A stretch of DNA of 64,000 bases from Pseudonocardia sp. ICBG1293 (GTDB taxonomy: Bacteria; Actinomycetota; Actinomycetes; Mycobacteriales; Pseudonocardiaceae). Position numbers and translations under genes: made by a program. The notes beneath the pieces are model-generated. The model worked only from the letters and a program-made list of their open reading frames with translations, searched no databases and was not told where the DNA came from. This document shows positions 41,859 to 52,254 of the stretch, in pieces (positions within the stretch are counted from its first letter, which is position 1; every line of letters starts with the position of its first letter). The stretch spans positions 1-64,000 of the forward strand of contig NZ_JAHLEL010000040.1 of assembly GCF_020131355.1 (NCBI RefSeq). The letters run 5' to 3'.

Positions 41859-42558
41859 ATGTCGCAGAAACCGGTCGACGCAGTCGTCGCCGCACACCGC
41901 GCACTGCACGCCGCAGGGCAGGCCGATCTGATCTGGGGTCACGCGGCGCTGCGGGACCCCGGCGGCCGCGGCCTGTGGACCAAGTCCGCCGGCTGGGGGC
42001 ATGGAGGAGATCACCCCGGAGAAGGTCATCCTGATCGCCGATGACGGCACGGTCCTCGAGGGCAGCGGCCGACGGCACATCGAGTTCCACATCCACGCCG
42101 CGCTCCTGCGCGCCCGCCAGGACGTCACCGCGACCGTGCACACCCACGCGGACGCCGCGACGGCGTTCGCCGCGCTCGACGAGCCGCTGCGTCCGCTGTC
42201 CCACGACGCGATCCCCTTCCTCGACCCGGACGTCGTGCGCTTCACCCGCACCGGCGATCTCATCGCCACCTCCGAGCTGGGCGACGCCCTGGCCGAGACC
42301 ATCGGCGACGCCAACGGCTGCCTGATCCCCGGGCACGGAATGGTGACGGTCGGGACGGACCTGCCGACGGCGGTGATGCACGCGGCCCTGCTCGACCGCG
42401 CCTGCCGGATCCAGCTGCAGGCGGCCGCCGCCGGAGGGCCTGCCCGCTGGTCGTCCGACAGCGAGGTGCAGGACAAGCGCAGAGGCCTGTGGACACCCCA
42501 GCAGCTCGACGCGGGGTACGACTACCTCGTCCGAGCCGGCTCCACCGGCCCCGGGTGA
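41859..42558 (+). pseudogene. class II aldolase/adducin-family protein, one frameshift
   Basis: From ATG 41859 the protein reads VDAVVAAHRALHAAGQADLIWGHAALRD to SAGWG. A five-G run near 41994-42000 then shifts the frame; four Gs would continue directly into MEEITPEKVILI, HIEFHIHAALLRARQDVTATVHTHADAATAF and PGHGMVTVG. Zinc ligands are in HTHAD and PGHGM. About 232 residues after correction. Class II aldolase folds also include aromatic-acid decarboxylases such as 3,4-dihydroxyphthalate decarboxylase, so a step in aromatic catabolism is possible. The reaction is unknown. Confidence 0.7.
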
Positions 42559-42698
42559 TCCTCGGATCCGCGACCGACGTCCACCGCAGAGCGACGACCC
42601 ACCGGAACGGGCCCGGCTGCAGGTCCGCACGATTCGCGCCTGCGGCCGGGCGACCAGCTCCGGGGGTTTCCCGGCTCGCGCGGTGGTGCACTGGCGCC

Positions 42699-44120
42699 AT
42701 GGAGCAGACCACCGGCACGCACCGGCCCGACGGCGCGGGGCAGCAGACCGACCGGACCGGCGCGCGGCCGATCCTGTTCTGCTGCACCCATTCCACCGGG
42801 GAGGCCGCGACCAGTCTCGCGCTGGCCGGCGAGCTGGCCCGGCGGGGCGTGCCGAACCTCGTGTTCGCCGCCGACGAGAACCTGCGCGGCCCGGTCGGCG
42901 AGCTCGCCGACCGCAGCACGGTGGAGTTCGTCTCCCTGGGGCCGGTGAACCCGGCGCTGGCACTGACCATGATCGACGACGCGACCTACGCCCGGATCCA
43001 CCAGCGGTCCCGGGTCCGCGGGTTGCGGGCGCGGTCCCGGCAGCTGTTCGACGTCGACCACCTCGTGCAGCGCTACCAGGCCCTCGACGAGGTCGTCGAG
43101 CGCGTCCGGCCCTCGCTGATGGTGATCAACCGGTTCGCCACGCACGCGCTGCAGGTCGCGCTCACCCGCGGCATCCCCTACGTCATCACCGCACCGTGCC
43201 TGCTCAGCAGCCTGATCGAGCACGACCTCCCGCGCGGGTTCCCCCCGCCGTCGTCCGGGCTGCCGCTGCGGCGCACGTGGCGGCAGGAGCTGGAGCGGAT
43301 CTGGTTCACGGTCGGTACCGGCACCGTGTTCCTCGACCGTACGGTGCTGCGCAGCGCCGTACGGCTGCACCGGCGGATGGGCGAGCTCGGGATCGACCCG
43401 CGCACCCTGCGCGCCGCGGTCCACAACGCGAACGCCCGCAGTGTGCTCTGCTTCTCCGTGCCCGGGGTCGACTACCCGTTGGCGGCCCCGGAGCGGGTAC
43501 GGATGGTGGGGGCGCTCGTCCCTCCGGACCGCCGCGACGAGCGCGACGCCGACGTCACCCGGTGGCTCGACGCGCACCCGGCCGTCGTCTACACCGCCTT
43601 CGGCTCGATCACCCGGATGACACCGGACCAGGTCCGGTCGGTCGTCGCTCTCGCCCGTCGGCTCGGGGACGGGCACGGGGTGCTGTGGGTGCTGCACCGC
43701 GACCAGCAGCGGTTCCTGCCGGCCGACCTCCCGCCGAACCTGAAGGTGGTGCCCTGGGTCCACTCCCAGCTCGGGGTGCTCGAGCACCCGCACGTGCGCG
43801 TGTTCTTCACCCATGGCGGCAGCAACAGCGTCCACGAGAGCCTCTACTTCGGGGTCCCGGTACTGGTCCGTCCCACCAACGTCGACCAGTTCGACCACGC
43901 GGTGCGCGCCGTCGACACGGGGATCGGTCTGGCGGTCGAGCGGCCCGACCTCGTCGACGTCAAGGACACCCGGGGCAGGCTCCTGCGGTTGCTGCACGAA
44001 CCCGGGTTCGCCGAGCGGGCGTGGGAGATCGGCCGGGCCCAGCGCTCCGCGGGCGGGCTCGGTGCGGCCGCGGACGCCGTCCTGCAGGAGCTTCCCGAGG
44101 CGACGGCGCACCGGTCCTGA
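42699..44120 (+). CDS. UGT-family glycosyltransferase (GT1)
   Basis: The 473-residue GT-B protein has an acceptor-binding N-domain (ILFCCTHSTGEAATSLALAGELARRGV) and a C-terminal sugar-nucleotide domain. The UGT signature is clear: VPWVHSQLGVLEHPHVRVFFTHGGSNSVHESLYFGVPVLVRP then DQFDHAVRAVDTGIGL. Catalytic His is expected near the N-terminus (CTH). Such enzymes glycosylate macrolides, flavonoids or lipids. Start ATG 42699 has only a weak upstream site. It is followed by a convergent MFS exporter gene. The acceptor is unknown. Confidence 0.82.
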   Translation: MEQTTGTHRPDGAGQQTDRTGARPILFCCTHSTGEAATSLALAGELARRGVPNLVFAADENLRGPVGELADRSTVEFVSLGPVNPALALTMIDDATYARIHQRSRVRGLRARSRQLFDVDHLVQRYQALDEVVERVRPSLMVINRFATHALQVALTRGIPYVITAPCLLSSLIEHDLPRGFPPPSSGLPLRRTWRQELERIWFTVGTGTVFLDRTVLRSAVRLHRRMGELGIDPRTLRAAVHNANARSVLCFSVPGVDYPLAAPERVRMVGALVPPDRRDERDADVTRWLDAHPAVVYTAFGSITRMTPDQVRSVVALARRLGDGHGVLWVLHRDQQRFLPADLPPNLKVVPWVHSQLGVLEHPHVRVFFTHGGSNSVHESLYFGVPVLVRPTNVDQFDHAVRAVDTGIGLAVERPDLVDVKDTRGRLLRLLHEPGFAERAWEIGRAQRSAGGLGAAADAVLQELPEATAHRS

Positions 44121-44157
44121 CGACGCGGCCCGCCCCTCCCGGCGGGCCACCCCCGGC

Positions 44158-45345
44158 TCACCCCGCGCGCAGCCGGAGCCCCGACTCGACGGCGCCCACG
44201 AACGACATCACCACGACCACGCCGCACAGGACCGACGCCACCGGCGCCAGACCCCACACGTCCACCGCGGTCCCGGCGAGCAGGCTCGCGACCGCGGCGG
44301 CGAGGTGGCAGTACAGGTAGACCGCCGCGAGGGTGCCCGCGTGCGCGCCCTGGGGGCTCCGGGCGAGCAGGACCCGCATCGCACCGGCGAACGCGACACC
44401 GAACCCCGCCCCGGCCACGACCGCGGCGGCGAGGTAGGCGGCGAAGCTGCCGAGGGCGATCGCCCCGACGAACCCGCCGGCCCCCGCCGCCAGCACGGCG
44501 GCCCCGCCGGTCAGCGCGCGTACCGCGGGCAGCCCGGCGACGGCGAGACCCGCCACCGGCCCCGCGAGGTGGTAGACGGCCACGGCCAGGCCGCCGCTGA
44601 ACAGGTCGTCACGCCCCAGCACGAACGCCGCCAGCGACGGGGCCAGCGCCTGGGTGAACCCGCCCAGGACGTAGGTCGCCGCGACGACGAGACACACCAT
44701 CGGGAACACCCCGCGTGCGGCCCGGGGCACCCGGACCTCCGGCCGCAGGGACCGCAGCGCGCCGGGTCGGCGGGCCGCCGTCTCCGGCAGCAGCGCGACC
44801 GTCGCGGCGGCCGTGGCCAGTACGGCCGCCGCGACCACGAAGGACCAGAAGGGTGCCCCGACCGGTGCGACCTGCACCGCGGCTGCGGAGGCGAGCGCAC
44901 CGACCGCGATCCCGCCCGGCGGGGCGCCGCTGGTGATCGCCCCGGCCAGGCCGGCACGCGCCGGCGGCGCCAGGTCGACGACGTAGGCGCCGAGCGCGCC
45001 CAGGGCCAGCCCCACCGACGCTCCCTGCACCGCCCGCCCGGCGATCAGTGGCGCCGACGAGTCCACGGTGGCCAGGACCAGGCACGCCGCCGCCCCGATG
45101 AGCAGAGCGGGTACGGCCACCCGGCGCCTGCCCACGTGGTCGGACAGGCTGCCGCAGCACAGCAGCGCGATCAGCAGCGGCACGATGTAGACGGCGAAGG
45201 CACCGGTGAGCGCGATCGTCGAGATGCCGTAGGACCTCTGGTAGACGACGTACAGCGGAGCAGGCACGCCGGCTGCGGCACACACCACGAGGAAGGACAC
45301 CGACGCGGCTGCGAAGGCCGGCGGGCGCGGACGGGACCGGAACAC
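44158..45345 (-). CDS. MFS transporter
   Basis: The 395-residue protein has twelve predicted membrane segments. The MFS loop-2 motif reads GSLSDHVGRRRVAVPALL, and GRAVQGASVGLALGALGAYVVDLAPPARAGLAGAI is the helix 4-5 motif of efflux-type members. A long cytoplasmic centre (PETAARRPGALRSLRPEVRVPRAARG) separates the halves. Drug or metabolite export is likely; it might export the product of the convergent glycosyltransferase, but nothing proves it. Confidence 0.82.
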   Translation of the reverse strand: MFRSRPRPPAFAAASVSFLVVCAAAGVPAPLYVVYQRSYGISTIALTGAFAVYIVPLLIALLCCGSLSDHVGRRRVAVPALLIGAAACLVLATVDSSAPLIAGRAVQGASVGLALGALGAYVVDLAPPARAGLAGAITSGAPPGGIAVGALASAAAVQVAPVGAPFWSFVVAAAVLATAAATVALLPETAARRPGALRSLRPEVRVPRAARGVFPMVCLVVAATYVLGGFTQALAPSLAAFVLGRDDLFSGGLAVAVYHLAGPVAGLAVAGLPAVRALTGGAAVLAAGAGGFVGAIALGSFAAYLAAAVVAGAGFGVAFAGAMRVLLARSPQGAHAGTLAAVYLYCHLAAAVASLLAGTAVDVWGLAPVASVLCGVVVVMSFVGAVESGLRLRAG

Positions 45346-45534
45346 CGGGCCTCAGGTCGCCGGGACGAGGGACGACGGGACATCACGGAGCACGCTCCGA
45401 GACTAGGCGCACCGGGCCGGTGGATCACCCGGACTGTGACGCCCGGTCCACCGCGATCCGGGCATCGACAACGACACCGGGACACGTCCCTGCTGCTCGT
45501 GCCCGGGACAGCCACCGGGCCCGCGGCGAGCTGT

Positions 45535-45569
45535 GACGGGCGTGGGCCGGCGGACCCGGCACGCCCGTC
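45535..45569 (-). terminator. hairpin downstream of TetR gene
   Basis: GACGGGCGTG (45535-45544) and CACGCCCGTC (45560-45569) form a perfect 10-bp stem with a 15-base loop, 11 bp past the TetR stop. No T-run follows, as usual for Actinomycete terminators. Confidence 0.4.
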
Positions 45570-45579
45570 GGCGTCACGC

Positions 45580-46218
45580 TCAGCGGAGGAGGGCGCGCAG
45601 CACCCGGGCGTTCTGCTCGGGATCGGGAGCGCCACCGGTGATCGCCGGGGTGTGCACGAACGACTCGACGATGCGCACCGTGGCATAGGCGAGCTCCTGC
45701 GGTTCGAGCTCGATGGTGACCCGCCCGACGGCGATGTCCTCGGCGAGGAAGCCCGCCACCTTCTCGGTCACCCGCCGCTGGAACTCGCTGGCGTCCTGGG
45801 TGAGCAGCCGGGCCAGCAGCTCGGCCTCGGTCTCCTGCAGGTGACGGATCCCCGGGTGCCGGACGACGTCGGCCGCCCACCGGCTCAGGATCTCCGCGGT
45901 CCAGCTCCGGGCGGGTGAGTCCGCCCGGACACCGTCGGCCGTCCGGTCGATCGAGCGGTCCGCATTGAGCCAGAGCACCTCGACCAGGAGCTGCTCACGG
46001 GTACCGACCCACCGGTGCAGCGTCACCCGGCTCACCCCCAGCTCCGCCGCGATCGCCCGGATGTCGATCCGACGACCGGCCTGGAACCAGCGATGGGCGA
46101 GGTGCAGCGCGTCGAGCGCCGTCGCACGCGGCCGGATGCTCCCGCCGTGGTCGAGCTGCCGGCGGAGCGTGGTGCCACCGGACAGGTCGCCGTCGGTCGC
46201 TGTGGATCTACCGCTCAC
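45580..46218 (-). CDS. TetR-family regulator, QsdR-like
   Basis: The 212-residue reading from GTG 46218 has the TetR helix-turn-helix (IDIRAIAAELGVSRVTLHRWVGTREQLLVEVL) with an unusually acidic/neutral N-terminus. The QsdR-type C-terminal domain follows (SRWAADVVRHPGIRHLQETEAELLARLL, then VESFVHTPAITGG). An in-frame ATG at 46290 would add 24 residues, but it would leave only 31 bp to the divergent lipase and swallow the inverted repeats, so the shorter start is preferred. It probably controls the divergent secreted lipase. Confidence 0.78.
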   Translation of the reverse strand: MSGRSTATDGDLSGGTTLRRQLDHGGSIRPRATALDALHLAHRWFQAGRRIDIRAIAAELGVSRVTLHRWVGTREQLLVEVLWLNADRSIDRTADGVRADSPARSWTAEILSRWAADVVRHPGIRHLQETEAELLARLLTQDASEFQRRVTEKVAGFLAEDIAVGRVTIELEPQELAYATVRIVESFVHTPAITGGAPDPEQNARVLRALLR

Positions 46219-46257
46219 CGCTGCACCGTCACCTTCGTCGACCGGGCCTCGTTCGCT

Positions 46258-46310
46258 GTTACAGATGTAGTCGAGTGATACATCGAGCATCGCAACGACG
46301 CGAGTGTAAC
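46258..46310. promoter_or_regulatory. nested inverted repeats in TetR/lipase divergent region
   Basis: GTTACA (46258-46263) pairs with TGTAAC (46305-46310), and inside it GATGTA (46264-46269) pairs with TACATC (46279-46284). These AT-rich palindromic elements in otherwise GC-rich DNA sit between the two divergent genes and are candidates for the TetR operator and promoters. Confidence 0.4.
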
Positions 46311-46321
46311 GGAGGAAGCCC

Positions 46322-47455
46322 ATGTCGCGCCTCAGTCGACGAACCGCCCGGCTGGCCCTGGCGAGCGCCGTCGTCCTGGCATCGGTGATCGTGGCCGGCC
46401 AGGCCGTGGCCGCACCGCCCTCTCCCCTTCCACCGGTGACACCCTCGCCGTTCCCGGTCGTCGCCCCCTCCGACCTGCCGCTCCCCCCGCCGACGCTGCC
46501 CGACGAGACCTTCGCGCCGGTCGACCGTCCGGGGCCGGCGTTGAGCGTGCCGTCCGACCAGCTCGACGCCGCGGTCCGCTGCACCGCGAACGCCGCCGAC
46601 GCCGACCGTGACGTCGCCCTGTTCGTACCCGGCACGACCCAGACGCCGGAGGTGAACTTCGGCTTCAACTGGTTCTCCGCGCTCGACGACCTCGGCCGGC
46701 CCTACTGCTCGGTGACGCTGCCGAACAACGCCATGACCGACACCCAGGTCGCGGCGGAGTACGTCGTCCACGCGATCCGCCACGTGCACGCCCTCAGCGG
46801 CCGCAAGGTCGACGTCCTCGGGCACAGCCAGGGCGGCACCGAGCCGCGTTTCGCCCTCCGGTTCTGGCCGGACCTGCGCGCGATGGTGGACGACTACATC
46901 GCCCTCGGTGCCACGAACCACGGCAGCATCGCCATCAACGCGGCACTCTGCACACCCGCGACCGGATGCGCCGAGGCGCTGTGGCAGCAGACGCTGAACT
47001 CGCACTACACGCAGGCCATGAACTCCTACCAGGAGACCTTCGCCGGGATCTCCTACACCCAGGTCTACACCCGGACCGACGAGTTCGTGCAGCCCAACCT
47101 CGACGACAGCGGCACCACCTCGCTGCACGGTGGTGACGGGGAGATCACCAACGTGGCGCTGCAGGACGTCTGCCCCACCGAGGTGGCCTCGGAGCACATC
47201 GCGGTCGGCACCTACTCGCCCGTGGCCTACGCGATCGCCATGGACGCACTCGACCACGACGGCCCGGCCGACCCCGCCCGCGTCGACCGGGGCGCCTGCA
47301 CCCGGCTGTTCATGCCCGGGGTCGATCCGCTGACGTTCCCGACCGACTACGCCGCCACCCTCGGGCTGATCGCGAACCAGCTCGCGCTGGCCCCGAGGGT
47401 CGAGACGGAGCCGGAGCTGCGCCCGTACACCCTGGCCGGGGAGCGGCAGGACTGA
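46322..47455 (+). CDS. secreted lipase/esterase (CALB-like)
   Basis: The 377-residue protein starts at ATG 46322 behind GGAGGAAG. It has a Sec signal peptide (LALASAVVLASVIVAG, cleavage after AVAA near residue 31) and a Pro-rich linker to about residue 60. The alpha/beta-hydrolase domain has GHS169QGG, Asp253 (TRTDEF) and His292 (SEHIAVG). Cysteines at about 87, 129, 210, 216, 284 and 324 could form disulphides. The layout matches Candida antarctica lipase B-like actinobacterial lipases acting on extracellular triglycerides or esters. Confidence 0.85.
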   Translation: MSRLSRRTARLALASAVVLASVIVAGQAVAAPPSPLPPVTPSPFPVVAPSDLPLPPPTLPDETFAPVDRPGPALSVPSDQLDAAVRCTANAADADRDVALFVPGTTQTPEVNFGFNWFSALDDLGRPYCSVTLPNNAMTDTQVAAEYVVHAIRHVHALSGRKVDVLGHSQGGTEPRFALRFWPDLRAMVDDYIALGATNHGSIAINAALCTPATGCAEALWQQTLNSHYTQAMNSYQETFAGISYTQVYTRTDEFVQPNLDDSGTTSLHGGDGEITNVALQDVCPTEVASEHIAVGTYSPVAYAIAMDALDHDGPADPARVDRGACTRLFMPGVDPLTFPTDYAATLGLIANQLALAPRVETEPELRPYTLAGERQD

Positions 47456-47470
47456 CCGCAGCACCCTCCG

Positions 47471-47502
47471 GGGTACGGCGGCGCCGCGGCGCCGCCGTAC
47501 CC
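47471..47502 (+). terminator. 32-base perfect palindrome after lipase gene
   Basis: GGGTACGGCGGCGCCG followed by its exact reverse complement begins 15 bp after the lipase stop. The transcript would form a very stable GC hairpin. It lacks a T-run, so it fits the intrinsic-like terminators of high-GC bacteria. Confidence 0.65.
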
Positions 47503-47589
47503 GCGTGCCGGGGCCCCGGCCGGGTCGCGGGCCCGGAGCGACCCCGACGGCCGCGGTGCCCGTCGGTCGTCGGCGTGACCTGCGGTGTT

Positions 47590-47601
47590 AACCGTTCGGT
47601 T
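47590..47601. promoter_or_regulatory. palindrome AACCGTTCGGTT upstream of cupin gene
   Basis: A 5-bp perfect inverted repeat (AACCG-TT-CGGTT) lies 85 bp before the cupin start, in a short AT-richer patch. This looks like a TetR-type operator core; no regulator is adjacent, so assignment is tentative. Confidence 0.3.
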
Positions 47602-47686
47602 CTCGTCGCGGTCGCCTTGTGTCGTGGACGTCCCCGCCGGGGTGGGCGACCGTGGGTGTCACCACCGACGACGGAGGAACCCCACT

Positions 47687-48226
47687 GTGACCACCACGGT
47701 CCCCGCCCCCACCGGCCCGGCGTTCTGGATGACGAACCCGGGCGCGACCCCCAAGGGCACCCGCAAGGAGTTCGTCGACCCCGCCGACATCCCGTGGACC
47801 GACTGGCTCATGCCCGGGACGCGCTTCAAGCTGCTCTACGCGAACCTGGTGAGCGGGAGCTTCACCGTGATCCTGCAGGTCGACCCCGGGGTACAGGCCA
47901 CCCCGCACTGGCACATGGGCAACGTGCAGGCCTACATCCTCGACGGCGGATTCCACTACCACGAGGACGACCCCGGGCGGACCGGCACCTACACCTGCGA
48001 GGTCGCCGGCGCGGTCCACGAGCCGATCGCCCCGGACGGCACCACGATGCTCGCCTTCGTGGACGGCCCCATCGCCGGCTACCTGCCCGACGGGCAGCTC
48101 GGTGTCGTCGCCGACGCGCGCCTGCACTACTACATGGCCCGCGACAACGACGCCGTCGCCCGCACGCAGGTCGTCGACTACGCCACCGACCCCTCGCTCG
48201 GGCTGCACGACCGGTCCCGACCCTGA
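47687..48226 (+). CDS. cupin-domain dioxygenase-like protein
   Basis: The 179-residue protein from GTG 47687 (GGAGGAAC site) resembles the 2,4'-dihydroxyacetophenone dioxygenase cupin group: [43 protein letters not shown], with His ligands in HWH, HYHE and VHE. Such enzymes cleave aromatic ketones with iron. The acyl-CoA ligase gene 205 bp downstream could use the acid produced. The function is a family-level guess only. Confidence 0.65.
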   Translation: MTTTVPAPTGPAFWMTNPGATPKGTRKEFVDPADIPWTDWLMPGTRFKLLYANLVSGSFTVILQVDPGVQATPHWHMGNVQAYILDGGFHYHEDDPGRTGTYTCEVAGAVHEPIAPDGTTMLAFVDGPIAGYLPDGQLGVVADARLHYYMARDNDAVARTQVVDYATDPSLGLHDRSRP

Positions 48227-48431
48227 CCGACGGCCCGCCGGCGGTCGCTCCGGTCACGGTGCGGCCCGCCGGGGGCGGGCGCGCTCGCCGACGAGATCGA
48301 CGGTGTGCCCCGGCCCACCGCCGCCCCCGGCCCACCGCCGCACGGACCGGATCGGTGGCCTGCGAGCCGATCGACACTCGTCGCCGCGCCGGACACCGGG
48401 TGCTGCCGACCCCCGAGAGGACCCGATCAGC

Positions 48432-50066
<1,635 letters not shown>

Positions 50067-50171
50067 CCGGTGGCGCTCCGCGCGGGCGGTGGCGGGTGGT
50101 GGACGTCCCGGACGATCCTGCGGTGTCGCCGCACGAGACGGTCGCCGATCCGGGTTCGCCCGCGCGCGCCG

Positions 50172-51065
50172 TCACCGGCCCGTCGCCGCGGACACGCCCA
50201 CGGTCCCACCGGGATCGACGGACGCCGCGGCCGACCGTGCCGCGCCGAGCCGCTCCAGTGCCACCCGGCTCCGCTCGTCGGCCGCCCGGTGGACGACGAC
50301 GACCTGGTCCGGGTCGTGGAGCGGCGCGAGCACCTCGAAGTCGGTGGCGATCGTCCCGAGGTCGGGGTGCCGGATGACCTTGTGCCCCCGGCCGGAGAGC
50401 GGGACGTCGGGCTCGGACCACCACCGTGCGACGTCCTCACGGGCCAGGCACTCGGCGATCAGCGCCCTCAGCCCCGGGTCCTCGGGGTGCTTCGCCCAGG
50501 CCAGGCGCAGGTGGGCCACCCCCTCGCGGACCACCTGCTCCTGGTCCATGTAGGACTCGCGCAGGCGCGGGTGCAGCAGGCACAACCGGACCGCGTTGCG
50601 CTGCGCCGGCGCCACGGTGGCGAAGTCCAGCATCAGGCCCGCCATCGCGCCGTTCCAGTCCAGGATGTCGTAGCGATGGTTCAGCAGCATGGCCGGCCGT
50701 GGCGAGAGGTCGGCGACCAGCCGGACCAGCGCCGGCGCGGCGGTCGTGGTGGGCCCGTCGGGCTCACGCGGCCCCCGCCGGGAGAGGCCGAAGAGGTAGG
50801 CGCGCTCGTCGGGGGCGAGTCGCAGTGCCCGGGCCAGCGCCTCGACGACCTCGGTCGACGGGCGCAGGCCACGGGCCTGCTCGAGCCGCACGACGTAGTC
50901 GATGCTGATCCCCGCGAGCTCGGCGACCTCCTCGCGGCGCAGACCCGGCGTCCGCCGGGTCCGGCGACGCGGGGGCAGGCCGGCGTCCTGGGGGCTCAGT
51001 CCCTCGCGGCGCGCACGCAGGAAGACGGCCAGCTCCCGGGTCGCGTCGACGGTGCCGGTGATCAC
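50172..51065 (-). CDS. XRE-family regulator with MmyB-like ligand domain
   Basis: The 297-residue protein from GTG 51065 has the helix-turn-helix RTPGLRREEVAELAGISIDYVVRLEQARG (about residues 35-65) and the MmyB-like PAS-type C-terminal domain with LLNHRYDILDWNGAMAGLM. This is a common Actinomycete regulator type that usually represses a divergent oxidoreductase gene. Here an aldo/keto reductase lies divergent 115 bp away. The ligand is unknown. Confidence 0.85.
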   Translation of the reverse strand: MITGTVDATRELAVFLRARREGLSPQDAGLPPRRRTRRTPGLRREEVAELAGISIDYVVRLEQARGLRPSTEVVEALARALRLAPDERAYLFGLSRRGPREPDGPTTTAAPALVRLVADLSPRPAMLLNHRYDILDWNGAMAGLMLDFATVAPAQRNAVRLCLLHPRLRESYMDQEQVVREGVAHLRLAWAKHPEDPGLRALIAECLAREDVARWWSEPDVPLSGRGHKVIRHPDLGTIATDFEVLAPLHDPDQVVVVHRAADERSRVALERLGAARSAAASVDPGGTVGVSAATGR

Positions 51066-51180
51066 GACCGGTCCAACCCCGGGACCGACGACCGGTATTC
51101 CTGGGATGATCCTTCCCTGGTCCGAGGCCCGCGACGGGGCCACCGTGGTGGTCGATCCCGATCACCACGGAGGAGAGATC

Positions 51181-52254
51181 ATGGCACTCACGCTGGACAC
51201 CTACCGGTTGCTGGGCCGCTCCGGCCTACGTGTCTCGCCACTGGCGCTGGGCACCGCGACGTTCGGCACCGAGTGGGGCTGGGGCGCGGAGAAGGACCAG
51301 GCCCGCGCGCTGTTCGACACCTACGTCGAGCACGGCGGCAACTTCCTCGACACCGCACCGACCTACACCGACGGCAGCTCGGAACGGCTCCTGGGCGAGT
51401 TCCTCCGGGGCCGACGGGACCGCTTCGTCGTCGCGACGAAGTACACGACGCTGCGTACCGCCGACGACCCCAACTCCGGCGGACCGCACCGCAAGAACCT
51501 GTTCGCCTCGGTCGAGGCCAGCCTGCGTGCGCTGGACACCGACTACATCGATCTCCTCCACCTGCACGTCTGGGACTCCACGACCCCCGTCGAGGAGGTC
51601 CTGCGCGGCCTGGACGACCTGGTCCGGACGGGGAAGGTGCACTACGTGGCGATGTCCAACGTGCCCGCCTGGCAGGTCTCGCGCATGCAGGCCGTCGCCG
51701 ACCTGCGCGGCTGGACCCCCCTGGTCGCCCTGCAGCCCGAGTACAGCCTGATCAACCGGGCCGCCGAACGCGACCTCCTGCCGATGGCCCGGGAGATGGG
51801 GCTGGGGGTCACCCCGTTCTCCCCGATCGGGGGCGGTGTGCTCGCCGGCCGGTACACCCGGGCCGACCTGGCGGGGAGCGGGTCACCGGCACGACCGGGG
51901 GCGAGCAACCGCAAGAGCGTCAACGCCGCCCTCGGCATGGTCACCGAGCGGAGCCTGGCCATCGCCGAGGTCGTGCAGGACATCGCGACCGAGACCGGCC
52001 GCCTGCCGGCCCAGATCGCGCTGGCCTGGGTCCTGCAGGTGCGGGGGGTCGTGGCCCCGATCGTCGGTGCCCGCACCACCGAGCAGCTGCGGGGCAACCT
52101 CGACGCGCTGCAGGTCGAGCTCACCACCGAGCAGCTGGCCCGCCTCGACGCGGTCAGCGCCGTCGAGCTCGGCTCGCCGCACGACCTGCTCGCCGGTGAC
52201 CACGGCCGCGCCGCCACCGCAGGCACCCTGACGATCGAGCGGCGACGCCCGTGA
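51181..52254 (+). CDS. aldo/keto reductase
   Basis: The 357-residue (beta/alpha)8 reductase has the tetrad Asp and Tyr in FLDTAPTYTDG, Lys in VVATKYTT and His in DLLHLHVWD, and the NADPH-binding IVGARTTEQLRGNLDAL. It is preceded by GGAGGAGAG. A GTGA overlap couples it to an SDR gene. Reduction of aldehydes or ketones is expected, controlled by the divergent XRE regulator. Confidence 0.88.
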   Translation: MALTLDTYRLLGRSGLRVSPLALGTATFGTEWGWGAEKDQARALFDTYVEHGGNFLDTAPTYTDGSSERLLGEFLRGRRDRFVVATKYTTLRTADDPNSGGPHRKNLFASVEASLRALDTDYIDLLHLHVWDSTTPVEEVLRGLDDLVRTGKVHYVAMSNVPAWQVSRMQAVADLRGWTPLVALQPEYSLINRAAERDLLPMAREMGLGVTPFSPIGGGVLAGRYTRADLAGSGSPARPGASNRKSVNAALGMVTERSLAIAEVVQDIATETGRLPAQIALAWVLQVRGVVAPIVGARTTEQLRGNLDALQVELTTEQLARLDAVSAVELGSPHDLLAGDHGRAATAGTLTIERRRP

